A DNA stretch of 7,310 bases from Syntrophomonadaceae bacterium (GTDB taxonomy: Bacteria; Bacillota; Ch66; Ch109): assembly GCA_012512295.1 (NCBI GenBank), contig JAAZDI010000347.1:1-7310 (forward strand), in the 5' to 3' direction. Numbering within the stretch: the stretch's first letter is position 1; each line of letters opens with the position of its first letter. Below are positions 1 to 5,992 of the stretch, piece after piece. The notes under the pieces are model-generated. The model made no database searches and had not been told where the DNA came from. It was given only the letters and a program-made list of their open reading frames with translations. The translations under genes were made by a program, and so were the position numbers.

Positions 1-630
1 GAAGATAATGCCATGTCCTGGTTTATCGATCTTTAGGGTTTCTCTAATGGAGGCAACAATACCCTCAGTCAGGCTTTCCTCCGCTAAAATCAGCACGATA
101 TCCTTTTCTGGTTCGACGACCATTGAGAAAAGCTTGCTGTTTTCGTGAATCCCGGAACCTCTGGCGTGAATTATCGTGGCCCCTCTTGAGCCGGCTTTTT
201 CGGCGGCTTCGACTACCGTTTCGCCCATCCCTCGATCAACAATCGTAAAAATGGCATTATGCATTGGGTTGGTTCCACCTCCACTAGCTTTAAGCTTATT
301 ATCGATACAGTGTCTAGCACCAATAATGTTCGCCACCGAAGTAGTAAATGCGATCCCATGATTGGGTTTAGCAAAATTAAACTTTTTATTCAAATCCTCA
401 AGTGCCTTATCCACCGTTTTTTTCTCCGCTATGGTCAGCACTATTTCTTTTCTAATATCATACAGGCCTAGAAGTTCTAACAAATGATTCTTTATCGTTC
501 CTTTCCCTAAGAAAACGGTCCCGCCAGATACGCCGCTCTGTTTCGCCGTTTTAAGCACTTTGCTGCCCAACCCAAAATTAACGATGACGCATAATAGCTC
601 GTACGCTATCCCATTAACTTGGTTCTCCAT
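1..630 (-). CDS. Tandem P-II-like regulatory protein, partner of DUF1538 (3' end beyond window)
   Basis: The frame opens at ATG 630 and stays open to the left edge, giving 210 residues. It holds two P-II-like (GlnB-fold) units in tandem. Unit 1 spans about residues 10-97, with VNFGLGSKVLKTAK early and KPNHGIAF at 88-95. Unit 2 spans about 122-210, with VDRGMGETVVEAAEKAG early, a T-loop-like HARGSGIHENSKLF at 155-168 and KPGHGIIF at 203-210. The two units share the same order of motifs. P-II proteins are cytoplasmic trimers that bind ATP/ADP and often 2-oxoglutarate and act by docking on a target, commonly a membrane transporter. From memory, two-unit versions of about 220 residues occur beside DUF1538 genes in clostridia, so perhaps 10-15 residues are missing. 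The gene overlaps the end of DUF1538 by 17 nt, so the two are co-transcribed and probably translationally coupled. Control of the DUF1538 transporter is inferred; ligand and uridylylation status are unknown. Confidence 0.85.
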   Translation of the reverse strand, partial: MENQVNGIAYELLCVIVNFGLGSKVLKTAKQSGVSGGTVFLGKGTIKNHLLELLGLYDIRKEIVLTIAEKKTVDKALEDLNKKFNFAKPNHGIAFTTSVANIIGARHCIDNKLKASGGGTNPMHNAIFTIVDRGMGETVVEAAEKAGSRGATIIHARGSGIHENSKLFSMVVEPEKDIVLILAEESLTEGIVASIRETLKIDKPGHGIIF

Positions 631-2110
631 TCTCTTCTAGACCCCCTTTTACTGCTTTTATTTTAAAAATTAATCCTAAAACTTGCAAGGCAATTAACGG
701 CGTTAAAGCCACCATAGCAATTACGCCAAACCCATCAATTAATACATTAGCTCCTTCCATCGCCTCTGCTGCTCCTTGAGCAAAAGCTAAAATAAAGGTT
801 GCGGTCATTGGGCCCGAAGCAACTCCGCCCGAGTCAAAAGCAATGCCGACGAAGAGCTTCGGCACGATATAAGTTAAGACAATTGATATTAAATAACCAG
901 GCAACAAATAATGCCACAACTGAATCTCAGGGACAACTATTCTTAACATCGCTAAAGCAACCGCACAAGCAACCCCGATTGATAAGGCAAATAATATAAC
1001 ATTTCTTTTCACATATCCGCTGGTAACATTTTCTATTTGTTCAGTTAAAACGTAAACTGCTGGCTCAGCGAGAATCACTACTAAACCAAGGATGAATCCA
1101 GTAAGGATAAGCACCCATTTGTTATCCAAAGCGGCCACATTATAACCCACCGCACTGCCAACTTCCATAAAACCAGCATTTACACCGGTTAAAAACAGAA
1201 CCAGTCCAATGAAAGTATAGATAAGACCTTTTGAAATCTTTAGCAATTTCTTTTTCGGCAGTTTAAAAGCAAAAATATTAAAAAAATAAAATAACAACAG
1301 GATAGGAAGTAAGGCGTACAAAACTTCCAGCATCATGGTTGGGGCTTTTTGAATAAACGGGCCTATAACAGAGGTGAAATGAGTTGTATCATACGCTAAA
1401 TCACCACTATATCCCTCCGGCCTGGTTAAAACGCCCATAAACATGACTGCAATTATCGCTCCGGCTGAGGCGATCGCCACTAATCCAAAACTATCCTCTT
1501 CTGATTCTATCCCTCCTTTTAAGGAGGATACCCCTATTCCCAAGGCCAGGATAAACGGAACAGTCATCGCCCCGGTAGTTGCTCCCGAAGCATCAAATGA
1601 TATGGCCAAGAACTCAGACGAGGAAAATAAAGCTAATATAAAAATAACAAAATAAAGGCCCGTTAAAACTTTATTTAATGGTTTATTATAAACTATTCTT
1701 AGCAAACCTATAGATAACATCGCCGCAATTCCGATCGATACCACAATAATCAGACTTGCTTTAGATATTACCCCAGATGTCACATTACTCACTTGCCCGG
1801 CCAGCACATGTAAATCAGGTTCGGCAATTGAAATAAGGAACCCGAGGCTTAGACCCGCCAAACCAATTATCCAGACTTTATTACTTTTCGCCAGGGCTGC
1901 CCCCATTAAGTTCCCAATCGGGCCAATACCGATGTCAATGCCAAATAAAAAGATAGACAATCCGATGACAATTAAGATAGCCCCGAGGAGAAATCATAAT
2001 ATGAGATGTGTTTCCAGAGGAGTAATGATAAAGTTTAATATCAAAACGATTATTGTGACTGGCAGGACCGCGAATAAGACTTCTTTAAACTTCTCCACAA
2101 GTATATTCAA
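614..2110 (-). pseudogene. DUF1538 family membrane transporter, interrupted by one in-frame TGA (codon 39)
   Basis: With start TTG 2110 the frame has 498 codons before TAA, about the usual DUF1538 length, but codon 39 (1996-1994) is TGA. The frame is otherwise intact. The protein is an internally duplicated polytopic membrane protein. Half 1 carries FLFGIDIGIG, AEPDLHVL (about 96-103) and FDASGATTGAMT (about 172-183). Half 2 carries FLTGVNAGF, AEPAVYVL (about 348-355) and FDSGGVASGPMT (about 425-436). From memory, DUF1538 proteins (UmpA/UmpB in Halomonas) have been reported as a Na+/H+ antiporter; this member's substrate is not shown by the sequence. The upstream start is chosen because AAAGGGAG lies 9 nt before TTG 2110 and because codons 1-38 align with the start of half 2. 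TTG 1960, past the stop, has no clear ribosome site and would lose the first helix. All Trp codons seen in this gene are TGG. A recent nonsense mutation or a sequence error is most likely. Confidence 0.85.
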
Positions 2111-2119
2111 ATATTCTCA

Positions 2120-2127
2120 CTCCCTTT
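2120..2127 (-). promoter_or_regulatory. Ribosome binding site deciding the TTG start of DUF1538
   Basis: On the minus strand this reads AAAGGGAG, followed by 9 nt and then TTG at 2110. It is the only good Shine-Dalgarno match upstream of the gene, and it supports a start 50 codons before TTG 1960, which means the TGA at 1996-1994 lies inside the coding region. Confidence 0.65.
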
Positions 2128-2135
2128 CATTAATA

Positions 2136-2144
2136 AGTATAACA
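2136..2144 (-). promoter_or_regulatory. Putative extended -10 promoter of the DUF1538 / P-II-like operon
   Basis: On the minus strand this reads TGTTATACT, a TGn extension plus a -10 hexamer TATACT. No good -35 box lies 16-18 nt upstream, where the RAYT-associated repeat begins. Transcription would start near 2129, giving a leader of about 20 nt before TTG 2110. If the repeat element inserted here, it may have displaced the original upstream promoter region. Confidence 0.4.
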
Positions 2145-2157
2145 CAAATATAAACAT

Positions 2158-2178
2158 GGGGACGGTTCTCTTGCTTCC
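2158..2178 (+). repeat. Left RAYT-flanking repeat
   Basis: A 21-nt block beginning GGGGACGGTTCTC and ending TTGCTTCC. Its reverse complement begins GGAAGCAAGAGAACCG, matching the right-flank sequence GGAAGCAAGGGGACGG at 13 of 16 positions and an arm of the palindrome at 3816-3851 (GGAAGCAAGGGAAC) at 13 of 14. Its GGGGACGGTT also repeats directly at the right flank. Confidence 0.75.
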
Positions 2179-2254
2179 TTTTGCCAGATAACGTTAACCA
2201 TTTACTGATTATCTATTGCTAATGCCGTTATAAAAAACACCTTTGCCGGGGATA

Positions 2255-2283
2255 TTGTGGTTTTTCATCTGATTTAATATAGT
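2255..2283 (+). promoter_or_regulatory. Putative promoter of the RAYT gene
   Basis: TTGTGG (2255-2260) and TATAGT (2278-2283) are separated by 17 nt in an AT-rich stretch upstream of the transposase. The start codon follows about 42 nt after the -10 box, with GAGGGAG before it as ribosome site. The -35 match is weak and other AT-rich hexamers overlap, so this is tentative. Confidence 0.35.
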
Positions 2284-2324
2284 ATATAAAATAAAACAAT
2301 ATTAAATGAGGGAGTACCAATAGA

Positions 2325-3098
2325 ATGCCTAGACAAGCCAGGAAAAAGAGTGAAAGCGGGATTTATCACCTTATGGTCAGAGGGATCAATCGGCAGGATA
2401 TTTTTCAAGAAGAAGAGGACTATCAAAGATTTCTGGAAACAATATCCCGAATGAAAAATAATAATCAGTTTGAATTATACGGGTACTGCCTAATGACCAA
2501 CCACATTCATTTATTAATTCGGGAAAAAGAAGAAGAAGTATCGCGATCTATGCAGCGAATTGGCACGAGTTATGCATGGTGGTATAACGCTAAATATAAT
2601 CGAGTCGGGCATGTCTTTCAGGACCGTTATAAGAGTGAATGCGTAGAAGATGATGCTTATTTGCTAAGTGTAATCCGATACATTCATCAAAACCCGGTGA
2701 TGGCAAAGATGACAATCAAGCCAGAAGATTATAGATGGAGCAGTTGCCGGGCATATTACGGGCAAAACGAGTATCCAACTGGTCTGACTAACAAAGAGTT
2801 TATCCTTGGCTTGTTCGCAGATAAAGAAACTGTAGCAATAAAGAGGTTTGCAGAATATATGCAAGAAGAAAACCAAGATGCCTGTCTTGATGATGAAATA
2901 AAGCTACGCCTCAGCGATGCCAATCTGATCACAGAAATCGAGGCAATCCTGAATGGGGAACCGATAGCCGCGCTGCAAACCATGGAAAAAAGAAAACGCA
3001 ACGAATTGCTAAGGAAGATCAAGACAATTAAAGGTTCGACCCAAAGGCAGATAGCCCGGGTAACCGGGCTGAAATTAAACATTATATTCAAGGCATAG
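2325..3098 (+). CDS. REP-associated tyrosine transposase (RAYT, Y1 / HUH family)
   Basis: The 257-residue protein is a single-strand DNA nuclease of the IS200/IS605-like TnpA_REP group, which cuts at REP-type hairpins through a covalent tyrosine link. MPRQARKKSESGIYHLMVRG is a typical N terminus. The HUH metal-binding motif is H60-I-H62 in YCLMTNHIHLLI. The likely catalytic tyrosine is Y119 in RYIHQNP, with Y112 as an alternative; GHVFQDRYKS (95-104) and DYRWSSCRAY (135-144) are family blocks. The C-terminal part (about 236-257, STQRQIARVTGL) looks like the DnaA-type helix-turn-helix seen in many RAYTs, so the gene appears complete. The ATG start follows GAGGGAG at good spacing. The stop codon TAG ends inside the right-flank repeat. 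It stands alone, divergent from DUF1538, and its flanks carry the GGAAGCAAG repeats that are its probable substrates. Confidence 0.92.
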   Translation: MPRQARKKSESGIYHLMVRGINRQDIFQEEEDYQRFLETISRMKNNNQFELYGYCLMTNHIHLLIREKEEEVSRSMQRIGTSYAWWYNAKYNRVGHVFQDRYKSECVEDDAYLLSVIRYIHQNPVMAKMTIKPEDYRWSSCRAYYGQNEYPTGLTNKEFILGLFADKETVAIKRFAEYMQEENQDACLDDEIKLRLSDANLITEIEAILNGEPIAALQTMEKRKRNELLRKIKTIKGSTQRQIARVTGLKLNIIFKA

Positions 3099-3118
3099 GA
3101 AGCAAGGGGACGGTTTTG
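3098..3118 (+). repeat. Right RAYT-flanking repeat
   Basis: GGAAGCAAG (3098-3106) is the inverted match of the left-end CTTGCTTCC, and GGGGACGGTTTT (3106-3117) directly repeats the left-end GGGGACGGTT. The repeat begins at the last base of the transposase stop codon, so gene and element end are fused. Confidence 0.7.
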
Positions 3119-3206
3119 TTGTTTAGTATGGTAGTTTGTTAACCCCACTAACAGAAGTGAGAGTCTTTTGATGTAGCATTATATCCTTCCAAAATTTGTT
3201 AAAGTG

Positions 3207-3234
3207 TTGCGATTAAATCGAAAAGATTTATAAT
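3207..3234 (+). promoter_or_regulatory. Putative sigma-70-type promoter for the small membrane protein
   Basis: TTGCGA (3207-3212), 16 nt, then a perfect TATAAT (3229-3234). It lies upstream of the GAGGTGA ribosome site and start at 3300, predicting a leader of about 58 nt. The preceding stretch 3119-3206 shows nothing else I can assign. Confidence 0.6.
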
Positions 3235-3283
3235 AGTAGATAGATAATGCTTACTGAAATATAATCTCGATTTTTTAACATGC

Positions 3284-3290
3284 GAGGTGA
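3284..3290 (+). promoter_or_regulatory. Ribosome binding site favouring the TTG start at 3300
   Basis: GAGGTGA lies 9 nt before TTG 3300 and is a strong anti-Shine-Dalgarno match. It competes with AAAGGCGG just before ATG 3330, which has a mismatch and short spacing. The choice changes the protein by only ten residues, all before the membrane segment. Confidence 0.6.
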
Positions 3291-3299
3291 AAGATCCAA

Positions 3300-3701
3300 T
3301 TGAAAACTGACCCAATTAAAGGCGGTCCTATGGAGAAGCTATATGCTATCATAGCCCTTATTATAGGTATATCTGTACTGATTGCCCTTTTTGGTCAGTT
3401 GATTATGATCAACAAACCGATCCCCCCGGAAGCTATTGTCTATGTGGATGAAAAAACTCATTTTTATTATGCTCCCCCCTATATTATCGGGAATAAGTAC
3501 CCAAGCGACTTAGATGTTAGCAATTTAAAAGCAATGACTATTGCTGAGGCTGAGAGTAATAATTATCAGCCAGATGAAAAGTGTAAAGAAATGGGATATT
3601 TTAGAGTACAAAATACTCTTAAAGATACGATCCTGCTAAAAATTGGCCTGATCGAACCGCCCCCCAGTCGATGGAACCCGGATGGATCCTGGAATTGGTA
3701 G
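3300..3701 (+). CDS. Small membrane-anchored protein of unknown function
   Basis: I do not recognise a named family. The 133-residue protein (TTG start; 123 from ATG 3330) has one strong hydrophobic segment at about residues 14-37 (YAIIALIIGISVLIALFG), fitting an uncleaved N-terminal anchor. The remaining roughly 95 residues would then most likely face outside. The soluble part has IVYVDEKTHFYYAPP (46-60), then LKAMTIAEAESNNYQPDEKC (76-95) and EMGYF. This order, a strand, an aromatic pair, then an EA helix and a Y-x-P-x-x-x-C turn, recalls the small Ada-type / nuclease C-terminal metal-binding modules, but only one Cys and one His are present, so metal binding is doubtful. The tail is proline- and tryptophan-rich (EPPPSRWNPDGSWNW). 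It has its own promoter and appears to be a single-gene unit between the RAYT and the convergent SLH gene. Confidence 0.7.
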   Translation: MKTDPIKGGPMEKLYAIIALIIGISVLIALFGQLIMINKPIPPEAIVYVDEKTHFYYAPPYIIGNKYPSDLDVSNLKAMTIAEAESNNYQPDEKCKEMGYFRVQNTLKDTILLKIGLIEPPPSRWNPDGSWNW

Positions 3702-3769
3702 ATGTGGTAATAATATCTTAATTATAATTAGCTATATGGTTGACCTCACCAAAGCCGGACTGAAACCAT

Positions 3770-3787
3770 GTCACTGCCGACAGTGAC
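3770..3787 (+). repeat. Short perfect hairpin GTCACTG-CCGA-CAGTGAC
   Basis: A 7-bp perfect stem with a CCGA loop, 69 nt after the stop of the small membrane protein gene. No T-run follows on either strand, so it is not a standard intrinsic terminator. It could be an operator-like dyad or a processed 3' hairpin. Confidence 0.45.
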
Positions 3788-3815
3788 GACTAACCAATAT
3801 TGAATCCAGATAATA

Positions 3816-3851
3816 AAGGAAGCAAGGGAACTACCTGTTCCTTGCTTCCTT
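3816..3851 (-). terminator. REP-like palindrome, possible terminator of the SLH gene
   Basis: The left arm AAGGAAGCAAGGGAAC and right arm GTTCCTTGCTTCCTT form a 15-bp stem with one bulged G and a TACCT loop. It lies about 20 nt past the SLH stop codon. Read on the minus strand the stem is followed by TTTATTATC, a fair U-rich tail, so it may end SLH transcription. On the plus strand the tail (GTCTGTC) is poor. The arms match the repeats flanking the RAYT gene, so its origin is probably a RAYT-linked REP-type sequence. Confidence 0.6.
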
Positions 3852-3870
3852 GTCTGTCTACTCATTCATA

Positions 3871-5544
3871 CTATCCATGCAAAAGATTGTATAAAACCTG
3901 AGCCATTTCTGCCCGTGAAGAAGTGGCCAGAGGCCTCAGCAATCCATTGCTCCCACTTACTGTGCCCGTTTCGACAAACAGCTTGATTGCTGGTTTCGCC
4001 CAGGAAGCAATTCCATCGGCATCACTGAAGCTTTCCAGGTTCCTGTCACCGCTTCCCTCTGGCAGTTCCTCAATGACCTTTAGGGCATTGTAGAGCATTG
4101 TAAACATCTCCTGCCGAGTAATAAAACGTTCTGGGGCGTACATATTGTCCCCGATCCCGCTTACTATCTTTAGATTTTTGGCAGCAGCCAGGTAATTAGT
4201 GTAATAGGTATTTCCGGCATCAGCAAAGTTGATCGTCGGGTTTTGCTCAGGATCAATTCCGTAGGCTTTCATCATCATCACTACAAACTGTCCTCGGGTC
4301 ATCTGCTGAGTTGGGCCGAATCTGCCCGATTCAACTCCCTTGACTATATCCCGGGCTGCCAGGAATCCAATCGCATTACTGTACCAGTCTGTATCTTTCA
4401 CGTCCTCGAAGCTGACGTCATTGTAACCAATCGCATATATGGAAAAATGAGTTGTCTCGAAATCAACCGTATTGGTAGCCGGATTGAAAGCACCCCGGAC
4501 CGCAATCAAGTTCTGATTGTTGTCAATGTAGTAAACGACAATCGCCTCTTCCTTCTCACCTGGTTTTGGTGTATACGGAATGCTGAGGCGAGCCTTTCCA
4601 CCTTCAAAACTGGAGATTTCTGTGTCCCCAGCCTTAACTGAGAAGTTGTAAACTGGACGATCAGCAACAACCGCCAGCGCTTGCGGGGATAACGAACCCG
4701 CATCAACACTAGCTACGCTGATGCTGACATCCCCAGTCGAAGCCGCATTACTGATAGTCTGAAGCACCTTGTTGTCAAAGGTGACGGTTGCCAGGACTGT
4801 ATTAACCGTGACGTTGGCTTGCGTTTCAGTCGCCAAGTTCATAATTGATGTTTTGGGAATTGCGATCTCCACCGCTTTCGCTTCTGGGGCTGCTTCGACT
4901 TTTATTTCCACGACCGCCTTCTGTCCAGCAGCCTCCGCTGTTTTGGCCTGAGTAATCATGGCTTCCATAGCTGTTGTGCTTACGGGAGCGGTAGCTTTAC
5001 CGGTAGCACTATCCAGAGCGGCAGTCGTACTGGTTGACGCTGTAGTCGTTCCATCCGTTGTTGTGGGAGGGGTTGTCGTTGTTGGAGGAGCTGTTGGGGT
5101 AGTGGGTGCTCCGCTACTACTGCTACCTCCGCCGCTGCTGCCTCCACCGCTAGTAACTGATACCAGACCGGCAATCGCATTATTAATCGCCGCCGTCTTT
5201 GCTACTATCTCGTCCGTGGTCGTTTCCGGCAGTGCCAAGGCAGTTGTTAAGATCGCCCAACTGGCCGTGGTGTAGTTAGCCTGCACCTTGGCATTCGCCG
5301 CCGCCTTCGCTGCGATTAGGTCACCAACCGCTCCGTCAACCAGGTAGTAAGTTAAAAGGCACGTCCCAAAGCGATAATCTTCATCCCTAACTACTATCAT
5401 TAACTGATAGCCTTGATCATGACCAGTTCCCGGTACGCGGTATTTGTCGTCAAAAGTGCTCAAGTCAACAGAAAAGGAAAAACGGTTGTCACTACTAATC
5501 ACCTCCGGTCCAATACCCACTGAAATAATTAGTTTGCCTGACAT
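3871..5544 (-). CDS. SLH-domain surface protein with FIVAR domain; N terminus apparently truncated
   Basis: From ATG 5544 this is 557 residues. In order: an unassigned beta-type segment (1-70); a FIVAR domain (about 73-128, with YTTASWAILTTALALPETT); a Gly/Ser then Thr/Pro linker (about 131-176); a beta-rich Ala/Val region (about 177-376, ending FETTHFSIYAIGY); and three SLH domains at about 377-430 (DTDWYSNAI), 438-491 and 504-556. SLH triplets bind pyruvylated secondary cell-wall polymer and fix proteins to the cell surface; FIVAR is common in surface adhesins. An exported protein needs a signal peptide, but none is seen: MSGKLIISVGIGPEV is not one, no ribosome site precedes ATG 5544, and the frame reaches back only to a stop near 5611 across a plus-strand gene. 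I infer the 5' end was lost, so the product may not be exported. The 3' part looks intact, with a palindrome just downstream. Confidence 0.8.
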   Translation of the reverse strand: MSGKLIISVGIGPEVISSDNRFSFSVDLSTFDDKYRVPGTGHDQGYQLMIVVRDEDYRFGTCLLTYYLVDGAVGDLIAAKAAANAKVQANYTTASWAILTTALALPETTTDEIVAKTAAINNAIAGLVSVTSGGGSSGGGSSSSGAPTTPTAPPTTTTPPTTTDGTTTASTSTTAALDSATGKATAPVSTTAMEAMITQAKTAEAAGQKAVVEIKVEAAPEAKAVEIAIPKTSIMNLATETQANVTVNTVLATVTFDNKVLQTISNAASTGDVSISVASVDAGSLSPQALAVVADRPVYNFSVKAGDTEISSFEGGKARLSIPYTPKPGEKEEAIVVYYIDNNQNLIAVRGAFNPATNTVDFETTHFSIYAIGYNDVSFEDVKDTDWYSNAIGFLAARDIVKGVESGRFGPTQQMTRGQFVVMMMKAYGIDPEQNPTINFADAGNTYYTNYLAAAKNLKIVSGIGDNMYAPERFITRQEMFTMLYNALKVIEELPEGSGDRNLESFSDADGIASWAKPAIKLFVETGTVSGSNGLLRPLATSSRAEMAQVLYNLLHG

Positions 5545-5926
5545 ACAATCTATCCAAAGGCATAAGGTTAAAATTGGCTTATCCGATCTGCTGATTGACA
5601 CTGAACTCTTCTATACCCCTGAGGAATTTCGTCGTCATCTCCAAAATATTATTCAGTTACTCCGGTCCTATGCTAACTATCATGTGCATCTGGCTCCCAG
5701 TAAGAAAATAACCGGTGCCCTGATTTATGTTAAAGAGGATGTCGGTGTCCTGATAGCCAAAACCTCTTCGCCGCCGTTGCTTTTTGCGATAAACGAAAGC
5801 AATATGACTGCTGCATTTTGGGATTATATGAACTTGATGTTAAGTAAGACAGCAAAAAAGAAGCAAGAAAAAAGGCAAACTATTTGCGAGTTGGAAAAAA
5901 TCATCGATGAATTAAATTATGAGTAA
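5543..5926 (+). pseudogene. 5'-truncated gene, probable C-terminal part of a transcriptional regulator
   Basis: About 127 codons read IQSIQRHKVKIGLSDLLIDT, then LFYTPEEFRRHLQNIIQLL, YVKEDVGVLIAKTSSPPLLF, AINESNMTAAFWDYM and a lysine-rich helical end. From memory this resembles the C-terminal region of clostridial helix-turn-helix regulators, but I cannot name the family. No DNA-binding domain is present. No ATG, GTG or TTG occurs in frame between 5537 and the first recognisable block, and no ribosome site fits; the only upstream ATG (5444) lies within the oppositely oriented SLH frame and gives unconvincing protein. The frame is otherwise clean to TAA 5926. I therefore read it as the 3' remnant of a longer gene whose front was deleted, meeting the SLH gene head to head. 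The 66 nt that follow, before the end of the transporter gene, hold no clear terminator. Confidence 0.6.
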
Positions 5927-5992
5927 AAAACGGCACAAAACGTAAGATTATCAATAGTCTATAATTACCCGCCAAAATAGGCTGATTTACCG

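Larger units (their letters stand above)
2158..3118 (+). mobile_element. RAYT-type (IS200/IS605-related) element with terminal repeats
   Basis: This unit holds a single HUH transposase gene plus related sequence at each end. The left end (2158-2178) reads GGGGACGGTTCTCTTG then CTTCC. The right end (3098-3118) reads GGAAGCAAGGGGACGGTTTT. CTTGCTTCC (2170-2178) and GGAAGCAAG (3098-3106) are perfect 9-bp inverted repeats, while GGGGACGGTT also recurs as a direct repeat. The precise ends are not certain. A weak internal inverted repeat, AGATAA (2186-2191) with TTATCT (2209-2214), lies near the left end. RAYT elements are usually domesticated and tied to REP palindromes rather than freely transposing, so real mobility is uncertain. 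Confidence 0.65.

Noticed and set aside
1994..1996. TGA in DUF1538 as a reassigned or selenocysteine codon
   Set aside because: Trp codons in this gene are TGG and no other long frame contains an in-frame TGA, so genome-wide reassignment is unlikely. No clear SECIS-like hairpin follows, and the internal duplicate has Lys at this position.
2107..2130. Seven-codon minus-strand ORF (ATG at 2130) overlapping the DUF1538 TTG start, as a leader peptide
   Set aside because: It contains the DUF1538 ribosome site itself and has no ribosome site of its own; too short to support.
2756..3148. 130-residue minus-strand ORF opposite the RAYT gene
   Set aside because: It is antisense to a clearly coding transposase with HUH and RYI motifs, has no ribosome site and no recognisable protein features.
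4003..4010. GGAAGCAA inside the third SLH domain as another RAYT repeat copy
   Set aside because: Only eight bases match, with no palindrome or GGGAC extension, and it lies in conserved coding sequence; chance match.
4958..5275. 105-residue plus-strand ORF rich in Val and Gly
   Set aside because: It is the antisense image of the Thr/Pro/Ser/Gly linker of the SLH protein; low-complexity codons leave the opposite strand open.
5490..5506. Near-perfect Shine-Dalgarno GGAGGTGA 7 nt before a GTG on the minus strand inside the SLH gene
   Set aside because: The GTG frame reaches a stop after ten codons and is out of frame with the SLH domains, so it cannot supply the missing signal peptide.
5945..5960. 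Weak hairpin AGATTA-TCAA-TAGTCT between two convergent gene ends as a terminator
   Set aside because: Six pairs including a G-U, AT-rich, and no T-run on either side; too weak to call.
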